Source: Deltaproteobacteria bacterium (GTDB lineage: Bacteria; Desulfobacterota; Desulfobaccia; Desulfobaccales; 0-14-0-80-60-11). From it: DNA of 13,226 nucleotides. Under the pieces are notes generated by a model. It saw only the letters and a program-made list of their open reading frames with translations, did no database searches and was not told where the DNA came from. The first letter of the stretch is position 1. The number at the start of each line of letters is the position of its first letter. Shown here in pieces: positions 1 to 7,070 of the stretch. Where the stretch lies: contig VGSO01000040.1 in assembly GCA_016874945.1 (NCBI GenBank), forward strand, positions 1-13,226, read 5' to 3'. A program made the translations under genes and the position numbers.

Positions 1-3
1 CAT
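1..3 (-). CDS. Start codon of a gene running off the left edge
   Basis: Positions 3 to 1 read ATG on the minus strand. The purine-rich AGGAGA (complement of 10-15) lies six bases upstream, which is an ideal Shine-Dalgarno spacing. The AT-rich stretch 20-110 upstream would suit a promoter. Nothing of the protein can be read, so its identity is unknown. The call rests only on the RBS-ATG pair. Confidence 0.4.
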
Positions 4-138
4 GATTGGTCTCCTGATCAGCTCCTTGAGGTAATTATTATCGGTTAAGATTAAATACTAATTTCTCTTTGGCAAGGGGGGGGTTTTAAAAAAATATTAA
101 TCAGGATGAAAAGTTTATTCCATCTGCATTAATCTGTT

Positions 139-222
139 ATGAAAAGTTCCGTAAATTGGGTGGCACAGGCTTTCCAGCCTGTGCCGGCGCAGGCTGAAGC
201 CTGCGGCTAAAAAACTTTTCAT
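139..222. repeat. Nested palindromic repeat element
   Basis: Outer arms ATGAAAAGTT (139-148) and AACTTTTCAT (213-222) are perfect 10-bp inverted repeats. Between them are two GC-rich palindromes: the 24-bp GGCACAGGC...GCCTGTGCC at 162-185 and CGCAGGCT-GA-AGCCTGCG at 188-205. A further direct copy of the outer arm, ATGAAAAGTT, sits at 106-115. The 24-bp palindrome recurs in inverted form at 277-299 and at 7043-7066, so it is a dispersed repeat. Confidence 0.75.
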
Positions 223-276
223 GGTTTGCGGGTGGGCCGCAGGACCATGAGGAGCTGTCCTGAAAAATCCCAGACG

Positions 277-352
277 GGACAGGCTGGAAAGCCTGTGCCG
301 GGCGCCCCGCCGGGGCGCCCCTACTGGGTGGGGCGGGCCTCCGTGCCCGCCC
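277..352. repeat. Cluster of three GC-rich palindromes
   Basis: Three palindromes lie end to end. The first is a copy of the ACAGGCTGGAAAGCCTGTGCC repeat (277-299). The second is GGGCGCCCC-gcc-GGGGCGCCC (300-320). The third has arms GGGCGGGC (331-338) and GCCCGCCC (345-352). The cluster begins exactly where recognisable coding homology of the neighbouring B12-binding protein ends, so it marks the truncation point of that gene. Confidence 0.7.
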
Positions 353-672
353 ACCACCAGGGGCGCGGAGGTGAGCCGCCGCAGGCCGGCGGCAATCGCC
401 CGCACCTCGGGAAGGTTGGATACCGGGTGGAGCAGGTTGCAATTGTCTAGATCGCGCACCGACAGGCCCACTGCCTGGGGGTTAGAGTGCTTGACCGTTT
501 TTTCCAATTGCCCCTTGGCCTGCGGCGGCGGGAGAAAACACAGGTCCCGGACCCGCACCTCATGGCCCGCCGCTGCCGCGGCGCCGGCCACATAAGCCAG
601 CCCGAGCGGCGGCGCCGCCAGGAGATCGGCCTTGCGGTTGGTATCGATCAACAGGACCCGCATTTAAAAAAC

Positions 673-700
673 GGTTTTCGGTTTTCGGCTCGGTCTTTCC
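673..700. repeat. Short 7-bp tandem repeat array (GGTTTTC)
   Basis: Two perfect GGTTTTC units (673-686) are followed by degenerate material, just upstream of the truncated B12-binding gene. The array belongs to the same heptad family as 820-847, 5127-5161, 5880-5928 and 5950-5970. It is oriented oppositely to the 820-847 array, so the two bracket the AT-rich spacer 700-820. Confidence 0.6.
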
Positions 701-819
701 AGAATTAAGATAATTTATCGGCTTGAAAAGACCAACAAGTTGAACGAGTTTATTTAGACCCAATAAATTTTTAGCTAAGGCTCACTACAACCCTTATCTT
801 CTTAATATTTAAACATAAA

Positions 820-847
820 ACCGAAAACTAAAAACTGAAAACTGTCT
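820..847. repeat. Degenerate 7-bp tandem repeat array, four units
   Basis: Four consecutive heptads read ACCGAAA, ACTAAAA, ACTGAAA and ACTGTCT, ending 20 bp before the groES -35 box. They are the reverse-complement orientation of the GGTTTTC/AGTTTTC arrays elsewhere in the window. Confidence 0.65.
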
Positions 848-866
848 TTTTTCCTCCCCCACCCCC

Positions 867-894
867 TTGACAACCCGGCATCGATGTATAAAAT
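867..894 (+). promoter_or_regulatory. Sigma70-type promoter of groESL
   Basis: A consensus -35 TTGACA (867-872) is separated by 16 bp from a -10 TAAAAT (889-894). Transcription would start at about 901, directly before the CIRCE operator, which is the usual arrangement for HrcA repression. Confidence 0.8.
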
Positions 895-903
895 TCTAAA
901 AGA

Positions 904-930
904 TTAGCACTCATCGACAATGAGTGCTAA
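904..930 (+). promoter_or_regulatory. CIRCE operator (HrcA binding site)
   Basis: TTAGCACTC, nine bases, GAGTGCTAA matches the CIRCE consensus with no mismatch in either arm. CIRCE is bound by the heat-shock repressor HrcA, whose activity depends on GroESL. The position at the predicted transcription start implies HrcA control of groESL. The hrcA gene is not in this window. Confidence 0.96.
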
Positions 931-969
931 CAACTACCCTGTCAATTCCTACTTCAGGAGGTTATTTCC

Positions 970-1260
970 ATGAACGTCAAACCCTTAAATGATCGCGTTC
1001 TAGTGAAGCGCATCGAAGAAGTCACGGTAACCAAGGGCGGCATCGTCATCCCCGACACCGCCAAGGAAAAGCCCATTGAAGGCCGGGTCGTGGCCGTGGG
1101 CCCCGGCAAGATGAGCGAGCAAGGCCAGCGCATGGCCCTCCAGGTCAAGGCCGGCGACAAGGTCCTGTTCCACAAGTACGCCGGCAACGAAATTAAGATC
1201 GAAGATGAAGAACATCTGATGATGCGGGAAGAAGACATCCTGGCCGTCATCGAAGATTAA
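970..1260 (+). CDS. groES: Co-chaperonin GroES
   Basis: This 96-residue protein is the 10-kDa co-chaperonin. It forms a heptameric lid on GroEL and closes the folding chamber in the cytoplasm. The sequence shows the conserved N-terminus NVKPLNDRVLVKR. The mobile loop at about residues 17-34 contains the GroEL-contacting GGIVIPDTA. VVAVGPGK and the C-terminal DILAVIED are also present. The length is typical of the family. The ATG is preceded by a strong AGGAGG (956-961). groEL follows after a 65-bp gap on the same strand, so the two are co-transcribed from the CIRCE-controlled promoter. The sequence is ordinary and looks functional. Confidence 0.98.
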   Translation: MNVKPLNDRVLVKRIEEVTVTKGGIVIPDTAKEKPIEGRVVAVGPGKMSEQGQRMALQVKAGDKVLFHKYAGNEIKIEDEEHLMMREEDILAVIED

Positions 1261-1325
1261 TCTTCCCGATCCCACCTTTTATCCCAATTTAGCCATCCAT
1301 CATTTTTAAGGAGGAGCACAATAAC

Positions 1326-2975
<1,650 letters not shown>

Positions 2976-2996
2976 AGAACAGGGTAGGACGATTTT

Positions 2997-3058
2997 GGCG
3001 GAGGGGGCTAAGGGCAAAAGCCTTTACGCCCTCCCCAAACCCTCCCCAATCCCTTAAG
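2997..3058 (+). repeat. Post-gene GC-rich hairpin repeat, copy 1
   Basis: Starting 22 bp after the groEL stop, GAGGGGGCTAAGGGC is followed by a small hairpin (GGGC-aaaa-GCC) and a C-rich arm ending CCCCAATCCCTTAAG. The same two 15-bp blocks occur in the same order in the reverse complement of 7128-7200, just after the cooS stop. A diverged relative may lie at 11581-11640. The complement of the C-rich arm has four G-runs. Confidence 0.7.
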
Positions 3059-3060
3059 AT

Positions 3061-3089
3061 AAAAAAGGCGGGCTATGCCCGCCTTTTTT
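3061..3089 (+). terminator. Rho-independent terminator of groESL
   Basis: The stem GGCGGGC-tat-GCCCGCC (3067-3083) is followed by six T residues and preceded by six A residues. It is a textbook intrinsic terminator. Because of the A-run it could also act on transcripts arriving on the minus strand. Confidence 0.93.
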
Positions 3090-3095
3090 ATGCTG

Positions 3096-3204
3096 ATACC
3101 AAGAAGCAATCAAAAAGGTATTATTGTAGCGCAATTTATTGCGCCCGAAAGGCGGGCGTGATAAATCACGCTACAACTGTTGCCTTTCGACTGCGACTTG
3201 GTAT
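3096..3204. repeat. 109-bp composite hairpin element (ATACCAAG arms), copy A
   Basis: The element starts ATACCAAG and ends CTTGGTAT, with imperfect inverted-repeat arms of about 30 bp. The left arm (3096-3126) matches the left arm of the element at 6905 at 27 of 31 positions. The centre (3125-3175) is a separate 51-bp palindrome running from TGTAGCG to CGCTACA, with smaller palindromes inside each half. There is no coding capacity. It resembles a MITE or REP-like element, but no clear target-site duplication is visible. Confidence 0.8.
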
Positions 3205-3221
3205 GAGTGTTCACGGCCCGC

Positions 3222-3249
3222 CAAACAAAAGGCGGCCCGGCGGGCCGCC
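3222..3249 (-). terminator. Rho-independent terminator of the transglycosylase gene
   Basis: On the minus strand GGCGGCCC-gcc-GGGCCGCC (3249-3231) is followed by TTTTGTTT. It lies 36 bp past the stop codon of the lytic transglycosylase and is properly oriented to end its transcript. Confidence 0.85.
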
Positions 3250-3285
3250 ACTAGTTTGCGTCTTAGCGTGAGGGAAAAAGCCGGT

Positions 3286-4788
3286 TTAGCGGTTCGCGGC
3301 AAATTGAGCCGAACCGTTCTTGCCGTTGGTTTTGGAAACCTTATCCTTGCTGTTTTTGGAAGAGCCGTTCTTCTTGGTTTTGCTGCCGGTTTTGGCGTTG
3401 GCGTCGGTCTTTTTGGCTACCTGGGTTCCCGATTTCTTCTGGGTCTGGGTCTTGGACTTGGCCTTGGCCTTGGAATCGGCCGCGGCTAGGCTGGCCTTTT
3501 TCTGGCCGTTGGCCGAGGCCTTGCCGGCAATGGCGGCAGGGCTGCCAAACATGGAAGCCATTTGGGGTGAAGCAGGACCGGCGGTCTTGCCTTTCTTAGC
3601 CACCGTGGTGGAGTCTTTCTTTTTGGAACCCCTGGCGGCGGTCTTGGTCTTGGAATCAGCATTGCGAGCCGCCGCTTTGCTTGAGGAACTGCGAGATTGG
3701 GCGTAGCGCGCCGGCCCCTTGGCCCGTGCCGGACGGGAAGCGATGGCCGGGTGTTCAATGCGGGCCAGCTCAATGTTTTTGGCGAACAGATCCACGCTCT
3801 TGGGCGGCAGTTTCAGGACGTAATTGGTGGCGTCCGGCGGGCTTACCCCCCGCAGGAGTTCGGGATTAAGAGCCTGAATTTCTTCCAACGGCACATTCAC
3901 CGCGCCGGCCGCAGCTTTGAGCGACGTAGGCTCTTTCATCTTCGCCTGTTCATAGCTCAGGACCGGAAGGTATGGCACGTGCTTGAAACCGAATTTCTCC
4001 GGGTTCTTGGCGATAATGGTGGCCGCGATCATCTGTGGCACATAATTCTTGGTTTCGTTGGGAAGACGCTGGTTTTCCGACAGCTGCCAAAAATTCTTGT
4101 GGTTGCTTTGGTTGAGTTCTCTTTGCACCCGGCCCTCGCCGCAGTTGTAGGACGCCGCGGCCAGGTACCAGGAGCCGAACTGCTTGTACAGGTCCAATAA
4201 ATATTTGGCCGCCGCCTTGGTGGCCTTTTCCGGATCCCGGCGTTCATCGACATAGCTGTCTATCGTCAACCCGTAGCGCACCCCGGTGCCCCGGATGAAT
4301 TGCCACATGCCCACTGCGGCGGCATGGGAGGTGGCCTTGTTGCTGAAACCGCTTTCAATGAGCGCCAGATAGGCTAAATCATCAGGGAGGCCGTATTCCT
4401 GGAAGGTTTCCTTGATCATGGGAAGGTAGCGGGAGGACCGGGAAAGATACCGGGTGAAGATGGCCTTGCGCTCCGTGGAAAAATAAACCAGGTAGGCCCG
4501 CACCTGCCGGTTCATCTCGATGGGCACGTCAAACTTTACCTGGTGATCCCACTTCTTCAGCTCTTCTTCCAGTCCCGGGTCCCAGCCGGGGATGCCGCTC
4601 TTGGCGTAAAGCTCTTCCAGACGCTTGCTGCTCAGGGTTTCCGCCAGGGTTTCCTCATCGTCGGGTACGGCGGCAGTTGCGGTTTCCACCGGCGTTATCG
4701 GGGGCTGGACCAGCGCGCCCTGATGAGCGCCGCCGCACCCCGCAATCAGGGCTAGGCACGCAATTATCCCCAAAAAAGCAGAGAACAT
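3286..4788 (-). CDS. MltD-like membrane-bound lytic murein transglycosylase (lipoprotein)
   Basis: The protein (500 residues from the ATG at 4788) cleaves peptidoglycan glycan strands to 1,6-anhydromuramic products. The N-terminus has a lipoprotein signal ending LIAG-C18 followed by Gly, which suggests outer-membrane anchoring facing the periplasm. The SLT domain (about 115-255) carries the catalytic Glu145 in LALIESGF, AVGMWQF and ASYNCGEGR. A degenerate LysM-like segment (about 285-330, ALNPELLRG) follows. The last ~150 residues are a Lys/Ala/Ser/Thr-rich, presumably disordered, strongly basic tail. I chose the ATG because AAAGGGGAAATT precedes it; a GTG at 4803 is also in frame. A terminator follows, and the leader carries overlapping hairpins. 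The SLT call is secure, but the MltD subclass is inferred from the architecture. Confidence 0.93.
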   Translation of the reverse strand: MFSAFLGIIACLALIAGCGGAHQGALVQPPITPVETATAAVPDDEETLAETLSSKRLEELYAKSGIPGWDPGLEEELKKWDHQVKFDVPIEMNRQVRAYLVYFSTERKAIFTRYLSRSSRYLPMIKETFQEYGLPDDLAYLALIESGFSNKATSHAAAVGMWQFIRGTGVRYGLTIDSYVDERRDPEKATKAAAKYLLDLYKQFGSWYLAAASYNCGEGRVQRELNQSNHKNFWQLSENQRLPNETKNYVPQMIAATIIAKNPEKFGFKHVPYLPVLSYEQAKMKEPTSLKAAAGAVNVPLEEIQALNPELLRGVSPPDATNYVLKLPPKSVDLFAKNIELARIEHPAIASRPARAKGPARYAQSRSSSSKAAARNADSKTKTAARGSKKKDSTTVAKKGKTAGPASPQMASMFGSPAAIAGKASANGQKKASLAAADSKAKAKSKTQTQKKSGTQVAKKTDANAKTGSKTKKNGSSKNSKDKVSKTNGKNGSAQFAANR

Positions 4789-4850
4789 AATTTCCCCTTT
4801 CACCGGGGGGGTATATCAAAACCGTAAAACCAGGCGGGAATGCAGATCTG

Positions 4851-4884
4851 CCGTCTCCCCCAAAAAGACGGGATAAATTCCCGT
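4851..4884 (-). promoter_or_regulatory. Overlapping hairpins in the transglycosylase leader
   Basis: Read on the minus strand, ACGGGA-attta-TCCCGT (4884-4868) is followed by CTTTTTG, a terminator-like hairpin. A second stem, CCGTCT (4871-4866) with AGACGG (4856-4851), shares bases with the 3' arm of the first and consumes its T-run. The two cannot form together, as expected of an attenuator. No ligand or leader peptide was recognised. Confidence 0.4.
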
Positions 4885-4890
4885 GTCTCC

Positions 4891-4920
4891 CGTATAGCAG
4901 ACAATAACCAGCAAAATCAA
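4891..4920 (-). promoter_or_regulatory. Possible promoter of the transglycosylase gene
   Basis: On the minus strand TTGATT (4920-4915), an 18-bp spacer and TATACG (4896-4891) give a weak sigma70-like promoter. Transcription would start near 4884, so the leader would begin at the first of the overlapping hairpins. Confidence 0.4.
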
Positions 4921-5006
4921 GCATTTTTTTTCCTGTTGGAATTATTTTCGTGGCATTAAAAGGTGGATAGAATAACTTATTGTTATTTTAATTAAATTAG
5001 TTTTTG

Positions 5007-5049
5007 AAAAAAAATCACAGGGTTTAATTATTTTTGCCTTAACCTGTGA
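5007..5049 (-). terminator. Terminator-like hairpin with no obvious upstream gene
   Basis: On the minus strand TCACAGGTTAA (5049-5039) pairs imperfectly with TTAAACCCTGTGA (5027-5015), followed by a run of eight T residues. The shape is that of an intrinsic terminator, yet no minus-strand gene lies between it and radC at 5970. It may end radC read-through or an unannotated small RNA. Confidence 0.45.
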
Positions 5050-5126
5050 AAAAAGGCGTGGCCCATAGGGGCGGCAATGGGAGGTTTCAAAAGTGAAGTT
5101 AATTTACCTGCCACTATCCATTGTAC

Positions 5127-5161
5127 CGTTTTCGGTTTTCGGTTTTCGGTTTTCGGTAAAT
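5127..5161. repeat. 7-bp tandem repeat array (GGTTTTC), four units plus remnant
   Basis: CGTTTTC is followed by three perfect GGTTTTC units (5134-5154) and a decayed unit. It is the most regular member of the heptad family in the window and lies in a gene-free stretch. Confidence 0.8.
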
Positions 5162-5257
5162 ATAATTACAGATTATCAATAAGATACAGATTAAGTTTGT
5201 TGCACTTGAAAGAGAAAATGGTATTAACCCCTTACCAAATTACTGATTTTGGATTAT

Positions 5258-5356
5258 AAAAACCTAATTGTGTTATCGGCGATTCTAAGGGGCGCCGCGA
5301 CGATAATAATAACCATGCGATTCTTAGCCAGGGTTCGCCTAACAAATTGGGTTTTT
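5258..5356. repeat. 99-bp inverted-repeat element before the phosphodiesterase gene
   Basis: AAAAACCTAATT (5258-5269) and, at the far end, AATTGGGTTTTT (5345-5356) are near-complementary arms. The similarity extends inward through GTTA and GGCGA with small gaps. Inside, GCGATTCTAAG and GCGATTCTTAG form an additional direct repeat. The element ends 27 bp before the GTG start of the next gene, so it may be a leader structure or another short mobile repeat. Confidence 0.5.
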
Positions 5357-5383
5357 AAGGAATAGCATCAATAGCGTCCGCCT

Positions 5384-5875
5384 GTGTACTCCCTGAAACT
5401 GCCTCACCGGTCCCGCTATCGCCTCGGGGTAATCTCCGACACCCACGGACTCTTGCGGCCAGAAGCCATTAAGATCCTGGAGGGTTCCGACCTCATCATT
5501 CACGCCGGAGACATCGGCCCCCTGCAAATCCTGGAGGCTTTGAGCCGCCTGGGGCCGGTGGCCGCGGTGCGGGGTAATGTGGACCGGGGGGCAGGGGTCT
5601 GGGCACTGCCCTCTTCAGAAGTGGTGGAAGTGGGGGAGGTCCGGCTCTATGTCCTTCATGAACTCTTTACCCTGGACCTGGACCCCGGGGCGGCAGGCTT
5701 TGCAGGGGTCATCTTCGGCCACACCCACGAACCGGCGCTCTTCCATGAGGGCGGGGTGCTCTTCCTCAATCCCGGCTCAGCCGGCCCCCGGCGCTTCACC
5801 CTGCCGGTGAGCGCGGCCATCCTACACGTTGACGGGACCGAATTGGAGGCGGAGATAGTGAAGCTTAAGGTGTGA
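5384..5875 (+). CDS. YfcE/MJ0936-family metallophosphoesterase
   Basis: This 163-residue protein belongs to the small calcineurin-like phosphoesterases that hydrolyse phosphodiester or phosphomonoester bonds with two metal ions. The full metal-binding set is visible: Asp19-x-His21 in SDTHG, Asp43 in HAGDIG, Asn65 in RGNVD, His92 in VLHE, and His113 and His115 in FGHTHEP. The length is typical of the family. Start: an in-frame stop lies at 5372, so the GTG at 5384 is the earliest start and no later ATG precedes the first motif. No good ribosome-binding site is visible, so expression may be low. The gene converges on radC, 94 bp away. The natural substrate cannot be told from sequence. Confidence 0.9.
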   Translation: MYSLKLPHRSRYRLGVISDTHGLLRPEAIKILEGSDLIIHAGDIGPLQILEALSRLGPVAAVRGNVDRGAGVWALPSSEVVEVGEVRLYVLHELFTLDLDPGAAGFAGVIFGHTHEPALFHEGGVLFLNPGSAGPRRFTLPVSAAILHVDGTELEAEIVKLKV

Positions 5876-5879
5876 GGGT

Positions 5880-5928
5880 AGTGAGCAGTGAGCAGTTTTT
5901 AGTTCCCAGTTCCCGGTTGTCAGTTTCA
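5880..5928. repeat. Degenerate 7-bp tandem repeat array, seven units
   Basis: Seven consecutive heptads read AGTGAGC (twice), AGTTTTT, AGTTCCC (twice), GGTTGTC and AGTTTCA. The constant part is the leading AGT, and the other four positions vary. The array starts two bases after the phosphodiesterase stop codon. Confidence 0.75.
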
Positions 5929-5949
5929 GAGAGGTGAATTTTTTCGCGA

Positions 5950-5970
5950 ACCGAAAACCGAAAACTGCAT
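5950..5970. repeat. 7-bp tandem repeat array, inverted partner
   Basis: Units ACCGAAA, ACCGAAA and ACTGCAT run into the radC stop codon. They are the reverse-complement orientation of the 5880-5928 array. Together the two could fold into a hairpin in the space between the convergent genes and may act as a bidirectional transcription end. Confidence 0.6.
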
Positions 5971-6665
5971 CAAAGCATGTTATGTTCCGCCAGGCTGAAA
6001 TAACCGTGGCGGGTGATGATGAGGTGGTCGTGGACCGTGAGGTTGAGGTTCCGGGAAGCCTGGATTAAAGTTCGGGTGAGTTCCCGGTCCGCGGCGGAGG
6101 GAGTGAGGCTGCCGCTGGGGTGGTTGTGCACCAGGATCAGCCCCACGGCCTTGTGCTTCAAGGCCAGTTCCAGGACTTTGCGGGGATAGACCACCGTCTG
6201 GTTCACGGTGCCTTCCTGAAGGATCTCTTCGGCGATGATTTCGTTCTGGCTGTTGAGGAACAGGATGCGGAACTGCTCGTCTTTGAGCCCCCCCATGGCG
6301 GTGCGGCAGTAGTCCACCAGGGCCGTGAGGGACGGGACTTTCCCCCGCTGCACCACGTCTTCTTTCAGGTAGCGGGCGGCGCAGGCTTTCACCAGGGGAA
6401 GGAAGGCGGCGGAAACCTTCCCCATGCCCTCCACCTCCGCCAGGGCCTCGGGCGGGGCGTCCAGGACCTGGGTAAAGGAACCGAAACGCTGGAGAAGGCT
6501 TTTAGCCAGGGGTTTGACGTCCTGGCGGGGCCGGGCGTAAGTGAGGAGAAGTTCCAGGAGTTCGTAGTCCTGTAAAGCCGCGACGCCCCCCTGGCGGAAG
6601 CGCTCCCGGAGGCGCTGCCGGTGGCCGTGGTAATGGGGTTTGGGTTTTTCAGATTTAGGCGCCAT
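5970..6665 (-). CDS. radC: RadC family JAB/MPN-domain protein
   Basis: This 231-residue protein is a full-length RadC. An N-terminal helix-hairpin-helix-like part (about 20-95, with EALAEVEGMGKVSA) precedes the JAMM/MPN metalloprotease-fold domain (about 105-231). The JAMM metal motif is intact: Glu151 in LQEGTVNQ, and His180, His182 and Asp193 in VHNHPSGSLTPSAAD. Despite the name, a DNA-repair role has not been upheld for the family, and its substrate is unknown. The ATG at 6665 has only a weak upstream GAAG. A perfect inverted repeat (6681-6697) lies 15 bp before the start and could be an operator. The gene converges with the phosphodiesterase gene. The family call is certain, the function is not. 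Confidence 0.95.
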   Translation of the reverse strand: MAPKSEKPKPHYHGHRQRLRERFRQGGVAALQDYELLELLLTYARPRQDVKPLAKSLLQRFGSFTQVLDAPPEALAEVEGMGKVSAAFLPLVKACAARYLKEDVVQRGKVPSLTALVDYCRTAMGGLKDEQFRILFLNSQNEIIAEEILQEGTVNQTVVYPRKVLELALKHKAVGLILVHNHPSGSLTPSAADRELTRTLIQASRNLNLTVHDHLIITRHGYFSLAEHNML

Positions 6666-6680
6666 CCATCAAAAATCTTC

Positions 6681-6697
6681 GCTTAACTTGGTTAAGC
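6681..6697. promoter_or_regulatory. Perfect inverted repeat upstream of radC
   Basis: GCTTAAC-ttg-GTTAAGC is a 17-bp dyad whose near edge is 15 bp from the radC start codon. It could be a repressor site or a leader hairpin affecting ribosome access. No known regulator consensus was recognised. Confidence 0.4.
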
Positions 6698-6711
6698 CTG
6701 CAAACTAGATC

Positions 6712-6783
6712 GTAGGGGCGGGGTTTCCCCGCCCGCTATTTACAGGGAATCGTTCCACGGGCGGGGTGACCCCGCCCCTTGTA
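6712..6783. repeat. GC-rich inverted repeat (GTAGGGGCGGGG family)
   Basis: GTAGGGGCGGGGTTTCCCCG (6712-6731), continuing CCCG to 6735, is itself a palindrome. A second palindrome, CGGGCGGGGTGACCCCGCCC, lies at 6758-6777 and runs on to 6783. The two halves are also complementary to each other, so alternative hairpins are possible. The motif resembles the palindromes at 300-352. Confidence 0.7.
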
Positions 6784-6904
6784 TCTGCTTGACGGCAAAT
6801 TGGCCTGACTGGTTATTTTCGCCAATTTTAGCGCAGGTTACATTTTATTTAAATGGGAAATTGCCTCTGGTAAAATTTCCTGGCGTAATATAGTCATAGG
6901 CTTC
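6784..6904. other. Gene-free AT-rich spacer between palindromic repeats
   Basis: No gene is visible. The clearest structure is an 8-bp inverted repeat, AAATTGGC (6797-6804) with GCCAATTT (6821-6828), separated by 16 bases. The spacer belongs to the 550-bp gene-free region between radC and cooS. Confidence 0.4.
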
Positions 6905-7032
6905 ATACCAAGTTGCATTCAAAGAGGTATTATTGAGTTTGTCATTCTGAACGGAGCGAAGCGGAGTGAAGAATCTAGATTCTTCGCTGCGCTCAGAATG
7001 ACAATTCTACTCGTTTGATCGCAACTTGGTAT
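6905..7032. repeat. 128-bp composite hairpin element (ATACCAAG arms), copy B
   Basis: The outer arms begin ATACCAAGTTGC (6905) and end GCAACTTGGTAT (7032) and can be aligned for about 30 bp. The left arm is 27/31 identical to that of the element at 3096. The core is unrelated to the core there: TTGTCATTCTGA (6939-6950) pairs perfectly with TCAGAATGACAA (6993-7004), enclosing the 16-bp palindrome AAGAATCTAGATTCTT (6969-6984). It is non-coding. Confidence 0.8.
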
Positions 7033-7042
7033 CAGTCGTGCA

Positions 7043-7066
7043 GGCACAGGCTGGAAAGCCTGTGCC
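7043..7066. repeat. 24-bp palindromic repeat, third copy
   Basis: GGCACAGGC-tggaaa-GCCTGTGCC is the exact reverse complement of the repeat at 162-185, and the copy at 277-299 differs only at its left edge. It is a dispersed short palindrome. Confidence 0.8.
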
Positions 7067-7070
7067 ACCA

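Larger units (their letters stand above)
115..663 (-). pseudogene. Truncated B12-binding domain radical SAM protein
   Basis: From the ATG at 663, about 106 codons (to position 346) read as the N-terminal cobalamin-binding Rossmann domain that precedes the radical-SAM domain in B12-dependent radical SAM enzymes. Visible signs are the opening strand MRVLLIDTN, PPLGLAYVAGAA, the motif AVGLSVRDLDNCN near residues 65-76 and the strand APLVVGG at 100-106. After VVGG the frame runs into palindromic repeats. Although it stays open to a stop at 115, the rest is Pro/Arg/His-rich translation of repeat DNA. The radical-SAM domain with its CxxxCxxC motif, normally several hundred residues, is absent. No good ribosome-binding site precedes the ATG; a GGTTTTC array lies there instead. 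It is very likely non-functional. The domain call is fairly secure, the exact family less so. Confidence 0.7.
4921..5383. other. Gene-free AT-rich intergenic stretch
   Basis: I see no convincing gene between the transglycosylase leader and the phosphodiesterase gene. The part 4921-5060 is very AT-rich. The stretch holds a hairpin with a T-tract on the minus strand (5007-5049), a heptad array (5127-5161) and an inverted-repeat element (5258-5356), each listed separately. The small open frames here lack ribosome-binding sites and are translations of repeat DNA. Confidence 0.6.

Noticed and set aside
139..352. Possible CRISPR array from closely spaced repeats
   Set aside because: The repeats are inverted palindromes of different sequence, with no constant direct repeat and spacer spacing, and no cas genes are in the window.
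3139..3489. A plus-strand frame with Leu/Gly/Phe-rich repeats that looks like a membrane protein
   Set aside because: It is the antisense reading of the Lys/Ser/Ala-rich transglycosylase tail and of the repeat at 3096-3204.
5880..5928. Heptad array as a coding leucine-zipper-like peptide
   Set aside because: It is intergenic and its 7-bp period is not a multiple of three, so it cannot encode a constant peptide repeat.
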